From: Methanosarcina thermophila TM-1 | GTDB lineage: Archaea > Halobacteriota > Methanosarcinia > Methanosarcinales > Methanosarcinaceae | Direction of reading: 5' to 3' | Length of the DNA: 64,000 nt | Assembly: GCF_000969885.1 (NCBI RefSeq) | Contig: NZ_CP009501.1 | Location: 62,001-126,000, forward strand | In this document: piece after piece, positions 8,736 through 16,678 of the stretch | Numbering within the stretch: the first letter of the stretch is position 1 | How the letters are laid out: every line of letters starts with the position of its first letter | The notes under the pieces: model-generated | What the model was told of the DNA's origin: nothing | The model's input: only the letters and a program-made list of their open reading frames with translations | Databases searched by the model: none | Translations under genes and position numbers: made by a program

Positions 8736-9566
8736 ATGACGATCAAGGACAACTACTTAAAAATTTTATCATGCCTGGTTATTCTGCTACTGGGCATGTC
8801 CCTTGTTCCGGCTGCATCTGCCAATAGTGATTCCTCTACTATTCCTTCTCTCCCCAACGTGTTTGGAGGAAATCTGAAAGGAGATGCTGCAAATGCGGGT
8901 GCCGGACTTGTAATCTCTGCGTACATAGATTCAAGGCTTGTTGGCTCAAACACTATTGACGGAAATGGAAGATATCTGGTGACAGTTGACGGTACGAAGG
9001 AAGATAATGGAAAGGCGATAACTTTCAAGCTGGCAGGTGTCCCATCCGAACCAGTTTTAGTGACTTATAAGCATGGAGCTGATCCCGTAGAAATTGACCT
9101 GACGTTCAATGGAGACTTTGAACCCCCAACAATAGAAAGTTTATCAGCGTTCCCTCTATACATCCTGAATGATGGAAAGGACTCCTCAACTGTAAGGGCA
9201 AAAGTTGTGGGCCGACCCTCTGGAGCACCTTCAGTGACTATCGACCTTAATGGCATAGATCAGGGTGTTGTCTCATTGAATCCAGATAGTGGAGGCCTCT
9301 ATTCCTGTGAAATAAAAAGTACTAAAACGGGTAAATTCAAATTCCCCTTTACGGCTGCGAACCCTTCAGGAAGCAGTATTACAGATAAAGAGAGCATTTC
9401 TATCATTATACTGAGTGAAGGTGAACTCGAAGCTGAGTTCGGAAACGCTGACGGAGCTTTCTCCCCTGAAGAAATTATGAATCTTGTAAGTAACAACGAT
9501 GTATCCAGCGGAATCAAATATGCAGCTCTGGGTATATACTTTGCTGATGGGTGGGATAAAATATGA
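8736..9566 (+). CDS. Secreted beta-domain protein of the surface operon
   Basis: 276 residues from the ATG at 8736, preceded by AAGGTG; the ATG at 8712 lacks a ribosome binding site. A signal peptide (LKILSCLVILLLGMSLVPAA) is followed by a domain parallel to that of the previous gene (GNLKGDAANAGAGLVISAYI ... with D.NG turns) and then an Ig-like domain (PPTIESLSAFPLYI...). The C-terminal region (GNADGAFSPEEIMNLVSNND) resembles a dockerin- or cohesin-associated motif with Asp/Asn-rich turns, but only loosely. No anchor is present, so it may bind one of its neighbours. Its stop overlaps the next start by four bases (ATGA), so the two are translationally coupled. Confidence 0.75.
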   Translation: MTIKDNYLKILSCLVILLLGMSLVPAASANSDSSTIPSLPNVFGGNLKGDAANAGAGLVISAYIDSRLVGSNTIDGNGRYLVTVDGTKEDNGKAITFKLAGVPSEPVLVTYKHGADPVEIDLTFNGDFEPPTIESLSAFPLYILNDGKDSSTVRAKVVGRPSGAPSVTIDLNGIDQGVVSLNPDSGGLYSCEIKSTKTGKFKFPFTAANPSGSSITDKESISIIILSEGELEAEFGNADGAFSPEEIMNLVSNNDVSSGIKYAALGIYFADGWDKI

Positions 9567-10669
9567 GACAGCCTAAATTTAAGTTCATTATTATACTGCT
9601 CCTGGCTCTGACTTTGTGTACTGCCCCAGCTTCTGCAGGCAGTGCAAATAGGGCTGTCCCTGCTACGGTCAATCCAGGCCAGGAGTTCCAGGTAACAGTC
9701 ACTGTAGATGAGTATGGTGCTGCCGGGCAGGTTCTTGAAAAGCTTCCAGCTGGCTTCACCTTTGTTAAATCTTCCCTGCCGGAAAGAGCTGTAACTGTAA
9801 ACGGTGATAAAGTTTCTTTCCTGCTCATGGGTGAAAAAAGCTTCACTTATACTCTGAAAGCTCCGGCATCAACCGGTACGTACAAATTTACGGGAATTTT
9901 AAGGGATATCAACAAAGCTGAGTTCGCTATCACTCCTGCCGACTCTTCCATCACTGTCATTCAACCTCCCAGTGGAGGCGGCGGAGGCGGTAAATCACGC
10001 AGTGGAGGCGGCGGAGCAGGAGCTTCCCAGGAGCCTCAGAGCAATGTAGAGGCTAAAGAACTGTCCCAGAAAACAGTTACCACAGGGAAACACATTAAGT
10101 TCGATTTCCCGAAGGGTGCAACCTGCGTAAGATATGTGGAGTTTGATGCCAAGAAGAGTCTTGGAAAGGTTACTACCATTGTCGAGATGCTGAAAGGTCA
10201 GTCCAAGCTTGTTCCTAACCTGCCCGAGGGTTCGGTCTATAAAAACATTAACATCTGGGTAGGTTCAGGTGGAATCGCAAACTCCAATAATATCGAAAAC
10301 GCTGTTGTTGGCTTCAGAGTCGAGAAAGCATGGCTTGAGGAGCGCGGAGTTGACGAGTCGTCTGTGGCTCTCTGGCACTACAACAAAGGCTGGAATAAGC
10401 TCGAGACTGAGAAGGTTGGTGAGGATAACACCTACGTCTTCTACGATGCCAAAACTTCAGGCTTCGGCTGCTTCTCAATTGTAGTACCTGAGAAGATAAT
10501 AGAGCCTTCTATCGAGGAAGACACCAGCTCTCCCACTCCTGAAAACGACACAAAACCACCGGCTAATGAAACACGAAAACCCCTTGGATGGAGATCTATT
10601 CCTGGCTTTGAGTCTGTAATAGCCATCGGCGTTCTCGGAGCTGTGTATCTGGTTCTGAGAAGGAAATAA
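9563..10669 (+). CDS. PGF-pre-PGF domain surface protein with PGF-CTERM anchor
   Basis: 368 residues. Signal peptide to about residue 25. An N-terminal beta domain (VNPGQEFQVTVTVDEY...) resembles adhesion-type DUF11 repeats. A Gly-rich linker (GGGGGGKSRSGGGG) follows. From about residue 175 to 310 there is a domain with GKHIKFDFPKG, ARYVEF-like strands, WVGSGGIAN, AVVGFRVEKAWLEE, WHYNKGW and TSGFGCFSIV; this is the pattern of the methanogen PGF-pre-PGF domain. The end IPGFESVIAIGVLGAVYLVL then RRK is a classic PGF-CTERM signal for archaeosortase A. It is the last gene of the operon, coupled to the previous gene and followed by a terminator. Surface display is well supported; the ligand is unknown. 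Confidence 0.85.
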   Translation: MRQPKFKFIIILLLALTLCTAPASAGSANRAVPATVNPGQEFQVTVTVDEYGAAGQVLEKLPAGFTFVKSSLPERAVTVNGDKVSFLLMGEKSFTYTLKAPASTGTYKFTGILRDINKAEFAITPADSSITVIQPPSGGGGGGKSRSGGGGAGASQEPQSNVEAKELSQKTVTTGKHIKFDFPKGATCVRYVEFDAKKSLGKVTTIVEMLKGQSKLVPNLPEGSVYKNINIWVGSGGIANSNNIENAVVGFRVEKAWLEERGVDESSVALWHYNKGWNKLETEKVGEDNTYVFYDAKTSGFGCFSIVVPEKIIEPSIEEDTSSPTPENDTKPPANETRKPLGWRSIPGFESVIAIGVLGAVYLVLRRK

Positions 10670-10699
10670 AAAGTACCGAATTAGAAACAAATTTCAATT

Positions 10700-10736
10700 A
10701 AAGCAGCTTCCAAAGCTGCTTTTCTTTCTTTTTTAA
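10700..10736 (+). terminator. Terminator of the surface-protein operon
   Basis: Inverted repeat AAAGCAGCT (10700-10708) and AGCTGCTTT (10714-10722) with a 5-base loop, followed by a pyrimidine and T-rich run. It lies 30 bp after the stop of the last operon gene. Confidence 0.75.
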
Positions 10737-10897
10737 CCTGCCCACCAGCAGTCCCCTGTTTTTCAAATGCATCTCTTCTGGAGTTCTCATAATTGAGGCA
10801 ACGATCGAGAATACTGAAAAACTTAAAATAAATATATTCATTCAAAATCTCAAAATTAACTTCTTAAGGAATAAAAAACAGCTTATTTTGACTACAA

Positions 10898-10953
10898 ATA
10901 GCCCTCTTGAGCGAAGCGAAAAGGGCACCGTCCTCCCGAGATGGGACTCGGGT
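10898..10953. other. Two small hairpins downstream of tRNA-Gly
   Basis: GCCCTCTT...AAAGGGC and CCCGAG-atggga-CTCGGG form two stems immediately 3' of the minus-strand tRNA. They may assist 3' processing or termination of the tRNA transcript. No gene is visible between 10737 and 10898. Confidence 0.4.
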
Positions 10954-10955
10954 GA

Positions 10956-11027
10956 TACATCAGCCGGGATTCGAACCCGGGTTCGAGCGTTGGCAACGCC
11001 CGGTGATAACCGCTACACTACTGATGT
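10956..11027 (-). tRNA. tRNA-Gly (GCC)
   Basis: A full cloverleaf can be drawn on the minus strand: a perfect 7-bp acceptor stem (ACATCAG with CTGATGT), a D arm containing TAGTGTAGCGGTTATCAC, an anticodon stem GGGCG/CGCTC with loop TTGCCAA (anticodon GCC), and a T arm CCGGGTTCGAATCCCGG. CCA is not encoded. There is no intron. AT-rich sequence upstream (11050-11075) contains a TATA-like box. Confidence 0.95.
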
Positions 11028-11229
11028 TCGAAGCTTACAGGATGCCCTGCCTTTTTTATTGTATATATTTTCTCATTAATTAATTTGACCCTTGATAGAT
11101 CTTCGAGGCATTTTTTTATATTATCACGCCGGTATAGTCTGACATCCCTTATGCTCTGGCAGCATTTACTAATTCAACATCTTAAATTGGGCTTTTGACT
11201 TTGTTACTGAATCTCTTGAGTGATGGATT

Positions 11230-12567
11230 TTGAGCGAGCTTGAGAAACTGATAAATCTTGCAAAAAATGCAGCCGAAAAAATCCGGAAATACAGATTTGC
11301 ACGTGTAGTCTCACACAATGATGCGGATGGGCTGACCTCAGCCGGGATAATGGCACAGGCACTGCTGCGGGCAGGCATTTGTTTCCAGATTTCTATAGTT
11401 GGAAGGCTGGATGAAGCTGTGATTGAGGAAGTGAACCGAAGTATCTCCGTGGAAGAAGTTGTTATTTTCTGTGATATGGGCAGCGGGCAGCCTGAACTTA
11501 TAGGCAAGGTGGCGGCTGACGTTATAGTGCTTGACCATCACCAGCCTGTAGGGCAGTCGCCGGCAAAGGCAATCGTAAACGCCCATCTTGCAGGAATTGA
11601 TGGAGCCACTGACATCTCGGCTTCCGGAACCTGCTATCTTGTAGCCAGAGAACTGTCAGCCGATAACATTGATCTTGCAGGGCTTGCGCTTGCAGGCGCA
11701 GTCGGTGACAAGCAGCTTTTCCGCACAGCTAATGCCTTCATTCTGGGAGAGGCTCTAAAAGCAGGGGTCGTGTCCATCAGGAAGGGGCTCAAAGTAGGAG
11801 ACGGAGACCTTGTAGACGTGCTTGCATATACTATTGAGCCTTTCATGGATATAACCGGCTACCCTGAGAAAACTAAAGAATTTCTGGACCTGCTGGAGCT
11901 TTCAGGAAGGATTGAAGATCTTTCTGAGGAGGAAGTCTCAAGGCTTGCCAATGCTGTCGCCCTCAAACTTGTAAGGCAGGCAAGCCCGGAAGCTATCGAA
12001 GCTGTCATAGGAGAAGTTTTACTCCTGAACCGGGAGCTTGTAAGAAATGTTTACGATTTTAACTCTATTCTTAGCACATGCGGAAAGCAAAAAATCTATG
12101 GACTGGCTATTTCACTCTGCCTGAAAGACCGGGAAATTGTCAATGAAGCTCTCTCTCTTAAAAAAGAATACGAGAAGAAACTTGTACTGAATATCAGGGA
12201 AAATGTTGAAAAAATTCGCAAAGGAGAAAACATCTGGTATGTTATTACCGCTGATGCCATTTCTACAGGCAGCCTTGCAAGTACAGTTGTCCGTTACCTT
12301 CATCCCGAACTCCCTTTCATCTGCGTAAACGAATCTGAAGGTATCCTGAAAGTCTCCGCAAGAGGCACCCGTGAACTCGTCTCAAAGGGTCTTGACCTTG
12401 CTTTTGCCCTGAGAGAGGCAGCAAGCGCAGTTGGAGGAAGCGGAGGTGGGCATAATGTAGCTTCTGGAGCTGTACTCCCTATAGGGAGTGAAGAGGAATT
12501 CCTGAGCATTGCAGATCGGATAATAGGTGAGCAGCTCCGAAAGCCTGGAAAAGGAAAAGCAAGATAA
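11230..12567 (+). CDS. recJ: DHH family phosphoesterase, archaeal RecJ-like exonuclease
   Basis: 445 residues with the motifs of the DHH superfamily in order: SHNDADGLTSAG (about residues 27-38), FCDMGSG, the DHH motif in VLDHHQPVG (about residue 102), GDKQLF, and the DHHA1 substrate-binding motif GSGGGHNVASGA near residue 410. This is the archaeal RecJ-like form without the bacterial OB domain. Relatives bind GINS (GAN) or the Hel308 helicase and degrade single-stranded DNA or RNA. The start is a TTG at 11230. The downstream pcc1 gene follows in the same direction; recJ, pcc1 and rps3ae are frequent neighbours in archaea. Here pcc1 is adjacent, while rps3ae lies 10 kb away. Confidence 0.9.
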   Translation: MSELEKLINLAKNAAEKIRKYRFARVVSHNDADGLTSAGIMAQALLRAGICFQISIVGRLDEAVIEEVNRSISVEEVVIFCDMGSGQPELIGKVAADVIVLDHHQPVGQSPAKAIVNAHLAGIDGATDISASGTCYLVARELSADNIDLAGLALAGAVGDKQLFRTANAFILGEALKAGVVSIRKGLKVGDGDLVDVLAYTIEPFMDITGYPEKTKEFLDLLELSGRIEDLSEEEVSRLANAVALKLVRQASPEAIEAVIGEVLLLNRELVRNVYDFNSILSTCGKQKIYGLAISLCLKDREIVNEALSLKKEYEKKLVLNIRENVEKIRKGENIWYVITADAISTGSLASTVVRYLHPELPFICVNESEGILKVSARGTRELVSKGLDLAFALREAASAVGGSGGGHNVASGAVLPIGSEEEFLSIADRIIGEQLRKPGKGKAR

Positions 12568-12640
12568 AATGATAAAAAATAAAGGAAAAACAAAATCAAA
12601 AGTTATTAAGATAAAAGCCACAAAGCGGCGAGGAATGCTT

Positions 12641-12895
12641 ATGAAAATAACAGGTACAATTGAATTTCCCGATCCTGAATCAAGAAAGGCTGCTGCGAAA
12701 ATTCTTCAAGCTCTCTCTCCTGATAATCTTAGAAGTATGGAAAGTGAGATCAGTGATGAAAAAGTTGCTGTCCGGTTTCACGCGGAAAAAATAGGCTCTT
12801 TGCTTGCAACTGTCGATGATTTTCTCATGAATGTTAAAATCGGGGAAGGAATTGAGCAGGTTTTAGAAAAAGAAGAGATAGCCAGCGAGATTTGA
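12641..12895 (+). CDS. KEOPS complex subunit Pcc1-like protein
   Basis: 84 residues from the ATG at 12641, which has GCGAGGA six bases upstream; the frame extends back into recJ but that part is only lysine-rich and not conserved-looking. The sequence (TGTIEFPDPESRKAAAKILQ, then ALSPDNL, then DFLMNVKIGEGI) has the length and alpha-beta pattern of Pcc1. Pcc1 is the dimerisation subunit of the KEOPS complex, which works with Kae1 to add threonylcarbamoyl to A37 of tRNAs. It is probably co-transcribed with recJ, 73 bp upstream. The second half is somewhat divergent, so a Pcc1 paralogue is possible. Confidence 0.75.
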   Translation: MKITGTIEFPDPESRKAAAKILQALSPDNLRSMESEISDEKVAVRFHAEKIGSLLATVDDFLMNVKIGEGIEQVLEKEEIASEI

Positions 12896-12978
12896 GTTTA
12901 TTTCTCAGCTTATCTCTTCCTTATTTCACTCCTCTATTGCCTTTAAATTTACTGGCGGAAGCTATTTCCTGCTGAACC

Positions 12979-15222
12979 TTATTTCCTGCCTGAACCTTCC
13001 TGCCAGAGTAAAATAAGCTCTTTAAGTCTCTCTTTCGTGAGTTCTGCTCCGGTTTCGGGGATTTGCAGCCCATTGAGGTAGATACGGATAGCTTCCTGCA
13101 ATTCTTGGGTGCTTATCTTTTCTCCTTCTTGAGAATCCGGGCTATCCCAGGGATTCCAGGAGCGAACTGTCCAGTTCCAGCTCTGTATAACTTTCTCACT
13201 TCTGGTTTCGGCAACTACTGTGACTTTACAAAGCCCAGTAGAATTGATGGTCTCTTTATGTGAACTATTCTTGACACAGGATTCGGATTTCCTGTTCTCT
13301 CCGTTAAGATACCAGCTTACATTACAGGCAGAGTTTGTACTGATATTAAAAATTTGTTCCTCCCCCCTGAAGGTTATAATATCCTTCTCAGGGCTGGCTG
13401 AGTTAATTGAGAAGGGAACAACTTCAATGTAACCCGGTTTTATTATAGTATCCGATCCTTCACTATTACTGCTGGTAAGCGAAACTGTATAACATCCGTA
13501 AGAGCAGTAGGTATAAACTGGGTTCCTGGCAGTTGAGTCAATTTTTCCATCACCATTCATATCCCATTTCCAGGAAGAGGCATTGCGGGAACGGTCTGTG
13601 AACTGGACTGTTAGAGGGGAAATCCCTGCTGTAACGTTTGAAGAAAAATCAGCTTCAGGAAGTTTGTTAACGGTTGTGAAAGCTTTAATGCAGAGATTTG
13701 CCTCCGAGCTGCCGGCGGATATATCCTCCCATTTTATCCCGTCAGGGCTAACATAACTTTCTCCGGGATTAGCCTGTGCCTTGCTGCTGTAAAAAACTAT
13801 AGGCTGTTCGACTGCAAGAGGACCAGGATTCGAAGGGTTAATGAACTTTATAACTATTGAGAATCTTTCTCCAGCACTTATTGCTACACCAGAGCGCAGC
13901 ACATGTGTATGATATCCTGGGTAGGTATATCTCCCGCTTTCCTGCGCAACGAATCCCTGTTCCAGATTAACGGGACCGGAGACAGGATTTTTGTAAACAT
14001 ATATCTCATAAGCAGTATTAAGGTCTGTAGTATAGAATCCTACGGCTTTGAGTGTCTCATTTCTCTCCGACAAGAAAACATTGCCTCCCCAGGCAACCAG
14101 GCTCCCTGGATATTCTTTCGATATTATCCATCCCAGTGGATCATACTGGTAGATATGGTCATAATTGTCCACACTTTCGGCTGTGAACACGGCATTCTCT
14201 TCATATCCAAGTTTTGTGTCGTAGTATGAGACATAGAAATACCCATCCTCACCCCAGGTCTCTCCCCAGCTATTCTTGACTATAAAAGCACCGTCTCCGG
14301 GCGGAACTCGTGCAAACGAATTTCTGTCAAAATAATCGTTCCAGCCCACGATAGTTACAGCGTGATTAACAGGCTGATATCCTGTATACCGATATGTGTG
14401 ATTTTTCTCCTGATAGTAAGCAGGATTCCAGTACATTGTTGTATACACAGCTCCATATTCCAGAAGCGCCCTTTTGAGAACCTCATTATTTAGCGGCTCG
14501 GTCTTTCCTGGAAGGAGAAGTACCTCCTGTACATGTTTCTGTACGGGAAGTCCTGTGGGCGAATAGACAGAGGAGTCATTATAAGGATCTTGAGATTCAT
14601 CTACAGGCCCACTCCAGCGGGAAAGGTATGCTGTTGATATTAATGCGTTGCCACCTTCACTCGGAGTAAGGTCAAAACCCTGAGGATAGCTGTTTGTGAC
14701 AAGATTTTTTATGTTATTTTCGGAAAAATCATAGGTTTTTCCTTCTTTTCCCAGGATATAAGACTCAAGAGAAGCAATAGTTGAAAAAGCCCAGCAACTT
14801 CCGTCTTTTCCCTGGTTTTTTGCGGATGTTACCTTCCCTTCACTCCGCAAATCATAAACTGGCGGAAGATTTGAACCTGAAGCTCTCACTAACTGTCTTC
14901 CTTCAGGGGTTACAGGTTCTGGAAGTTTGACAGGTGAAGGCTTATACCCTGTACCTGAAATCTGTCCGTTCCTATCCACCAGAGACAGGGGTTCAATTGG
15001 ACAGGGCTGCAAGCTTTCCAGGAAATCGGGATTTATCGGTACCGTTTCAATCACAGGTTCAACGGTGGACTCAGTGGAAGCTGTGCAGTTCTGCAGCATT
15101 TCAGGGTTTTCTGCATTTCCTGCAGCAAAACCCGGGCTACCCGGCAGGCACAAAAACAAGACCATTAAAACAGGCAGAAAAAATTTTAGTCTTCTAAGCA
15201 GGGAGAGTTTAATTCTTTTCAA
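12979..15222 (-). CDS. Secreted papain-like (C1A) cysteine protease with PKD domain
   Basis: 747 residues, TTG start. A signal peptide (LKFFLPVLMVLFLCLPGSPG) precedes a pro-region of about 100 residues. The protease domain runs from about residue 120 to 345. It has LPPVYDLRSEG, then KNQGKDGSCWAFS with the catalytic Cys and the Gln of the oxyanion hole. HAVTIVGWND carries the catalytic His, and IVKNSWGETWGEDGYFYVSY carries the Asn. A lectin-like beta domain (about 350-510) is followed by a PKD domain (ADFSSNVTAGISPLTVQFTD ... WKWDMNGDG, about 515-600), a further Ig-like segment and a short helical C-terminus (YLNGLQIPETGAELTKERL) resembling the second half of a dockerin. No membrane anchor is seen, so it is probably released or bound to the S-layer. 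Likely role: degradation of extracellular protein. Confidence 0.9.
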   Translation of the reverse strand: MKRIKLSLLRRLKFFLPVLMVLFLCLPGSPGFAAGNAENPEMLQNCTASTESTVEPVIETVPINPDFLESLQPCPIEPLSLVDRNGQISGTGYKPSPVKLPEPVTPEGRQLVRASGSNLPPVYDLRSEGKVTSAKNQGKDGSCWAFSTIASLESYILGKEGKTYDFSENNIKNLVTNSYPQGFDLTPSEGGNALISTAYLSRWSGPVDESQDPYNDSSVYSPTGLPVQKHVQEVLLLPGKTEPLNNEVLKRALLEYGAVYTTMYWNPAYYQEKNHTYRYTGYQPVNHAVTIVGWNDYFDRNSFARVPPGDGAFIVKNSWGETWGEDGYFYVSYYDTKLGYEENAVFTAESVDNYDHIYQYDPLGWIISKEYPGSLVAWGGNVFLSERNETLKAVGFYTTDLNTAYEIYVYKNPVSGPVNLEQGFVAQESGRYTYPGYHTHVLRSGVAISAGERFSIVIKFINPSNPGPLAVEQPIVFYSSKAQANPGESYVSPDGIKWEDISAGSSEANLCIKAFTTVNKLPEADFSSNVTAGISPLTVQFTDRSRNASSWKWDMNGDGKIDSTARNPVYTYCSYGCYTVSLTSSNSEGSDTIIKPGYIEVVPFSINSASPEKDIITFRGEEQIFNISTNSACNVSWYLNGENRKSESCVKNSSHKETINSTGLCKVTVVAETRSEKVIQSWNWTVRSWNPWDSPDSQEGEKISTQELQEAIRIYLNGLQIPETGAELTKERLKELILLWQEGSGRK

Positions 15223-15510
15223 GATTTTTGGCCTCAGTTAGATTGTCTCCGGACAGCTTTTGGATAATTTCTTGAAGCTTGCCGGGATATAAATTCCTAT
15301 CATTATTTTTACAGAAAGTCTGTAAAAATATTTATGATATTTGTCTATATATCTTTTTCCAACTGGGCACAATTTTTTATTATATCCGGACAGCTTATTC
15401 ATCTACATTGTCTCTACAAGCTAACTGGGATTATTCTCTAGCGAAAAACCGCATTCTTTCTAGAAAAATTTCCAATAGAAAGAAACATTACTCTTGCCTT
15501 TCCATACTTT

Positions 15511-15816
15511 ATGGGGGAGCATTTTAACGGGGGTGAAAATCTGCTTTCGGAAGCACTTGCAGACCTTGAGAAAATCAAGCCTGAGGACCTTGATAAGGAG
15601 ATCCTTAGAGCTGCCATGATTGCTGAACTGGACGCTATCAATATTTATGAGCAGATGGCAAACCTGACAAAAAGCGAAGAGATACGCAAAATCCTGCTTG
15701 ACGTTGCCAGAAAAGAAAAAATTCACGTAGCGATGTTTGAAACCGTACTGCTGCAAACCGACCAGGAGTTTTTGAGAATCTACTCAGAATATGCTCTTGC
15801 CAGAAGTAGAGAATAA
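15511..15816 (+). CDS. Small ferritin-like protein (rubrerythrin/EncFtn-like)
   Basis: 101 residues. The core reads AAMIAELDAINIYEQMA ... RKILLDVARKEKIHVAMFET, a pair of long helices with E...Y and E..H ligand spacing. This is the half-ferritin fold in which two chains make one di-iron site, as in encapsulated ferritin. In encapsulin systems such a protein is normally adjacent to, or fused with, a shell protein. No shell gene is visible here, so it may be free-standing or the shell may be elsewhere. Likely role: iron or peroxide handling. The start at 15511 has no clear ribosome binding site and the transcript may be leaderless. Confidence 0.75.
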   Translation: MGEHFNGGENLLSEALADLEKIKPEDLDKEILRAAMIAELDAINIYEQMANLTKSEEIRKILLDVARKEKIHVAMFETVLLQTDQEFLRIYSEYALARSRE

Positions 15817-15998
15817 ACTTTATTTTCTCCATTTTTTTCAGTTTTTCCTTATTTTTTCCCTACTTCTGTCCTGTCCTTACGAGGTTAGCCAATCTTAACA
15901 CCAGATCAGCCTGTTTTTAACCAATTACCCTGCCATACCCAGACTGACCTTCCACATTAACTTTATCTCGTCAGAACCACATTTTCTATTGATCCTCC

Positions 15999-16454
15999 AT
16001 GTTTGATGAATACGAGAAGAAGAGAAATTTTAAGAAGACTCCTGAGCCTCCAGTCAGCGATCTTAAGAAAAGCTCTGACAAACTGATTTTTGTGGTTCAA
16101 CGCCATGATGCACGTAATCTTCACTACGATCTACGCCTGGAGATGGATGGGGTTCTGAAAAGCTGGGCTGTGCCAAAGGAACCCCCTAAAGAAGCAGGCA
16201 TACGAAGGCTCGCTGTCGAGACTGAGGACCATCCTCTGGAATATGCCGATTTCGAGGGAGAAATCCCTGAAGGGGAGTACGGAGCCGGCACGGTCGAGAT
16301 ATGGGATAAGGGAACCTTTGAACTTTTGAAGCGTGAGGAAAAGGAAATTGTGGTAGCGCTTGAAGGAGAAAAACTGAGAGGGGATTATGTTTTGATCAGG
16401 ACAAAGTATGGGAAAGGGGAAAAAGGTTGGCTTTTCTTTAAAAAGGCTAACTGA
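15999..16454 (+). CDS. Stand-alone LigD-type 3'-phosphoesterase
   Basis: 151 residues that correspond to the N-terminal phosphoesterase domain of bacterial LigD. Diagnostic motifs are FVVQRHDARNLHYDLRLEMD (His and Asp/Arg metal and phosphate ligands), LKSWAVPKEP, VETEDHPLEYADFEGEIPEG (His ligand) and YGAGTVEIWDKG. The enzyme removes 3'-phosphate or a 3'-terminal ribonucleotide at primer ends, cleaning DNA ends for ligation. In bacteria it is fused to ligase and polymerase for non-homologous end joining. Methanosarcina carries it as a single-domain protein. No ku or ligase gene is adjacent. The stop codon lies inside the first unit of an 11-bp tandem repeat. Confidence 0.92.
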   Translation: MFDEYEKKRNFKKTPEPPVSDLKKSSDKLIFVVQRHDARNLHYDLRLEMDGVLKSWAVPKEPPKEAGIRRLAVETEDHPLEYADFEGEIPEGEYGAGTVEIWDKGTFELLKREEKEIVVALEGEKLRGDYVLIRTKYGKGEKGWLFFKKAN

Positions 16455-16549
16455 AGATTGGCTAAAGATTGGCTGAAGATTGGCTGAAAATGGGCTGAAG
16501 ATCAGCTGAAGATCAGCTGAAGATCGGCTAAAACTCGGCTGAAGCCCGG
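16451..16549. repeat. Nine tandem 11-bp units
   Basis: Nine consecutive units of exactly 11 bp with consensus CTGAAGATTGG (variants CTAAAGATTGG, CTGAAAATGGG, CTGAAGATCAG, CTGAAGATCGG, CTAAAACTCGG, CTGAAGCCCGG). The first overlaps the stop of the phosphoesterase gene. Unit length is not a multiple of three, so this is a non-coding minisatellite, sitting between that gene and the STAS-like/PIN cassette. Confidence 0.95.
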
Positions 16550-16557
16550 TATGCAGG

Positions 16558-16665
16558 GTTACTCAAACCGTGTGACGAGAATAAGGCATAAAGCGAAGCT
16601 ATCAACGAAGCACATTAATGAAAAATAGGTTTGAGATACCCTGGATTAGGGCTCGAACCCTGACC
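16558..16665. other. Inverted repeat with tRNA T-arm-like sequence
   Basis: GGTTACTCAAACC near 16559-16571 and GGTTTGAGATACC near 16628-16640 are imperfect inverted copies (11 of 13). Just inside the following gene's leader, AGGGCTCGAACCCT (16648-16661) looks like a tRNA T arm on the minus strand, but no acceptor, anticodon or D arm can be drawn around it. This could be a relic of a tRNA-targeted integration or a structured leader. Confidence 0.35.
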
Positions 16666-16678
16666 TTTTTAAACTATT

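Noticed and set aside
11338-11586. 82-codon minus-strand ORF inside recJ
   Set aside because: Lies entirely in the coding region of the RecJ-like gene, which has all family motifs; a shadow frame.
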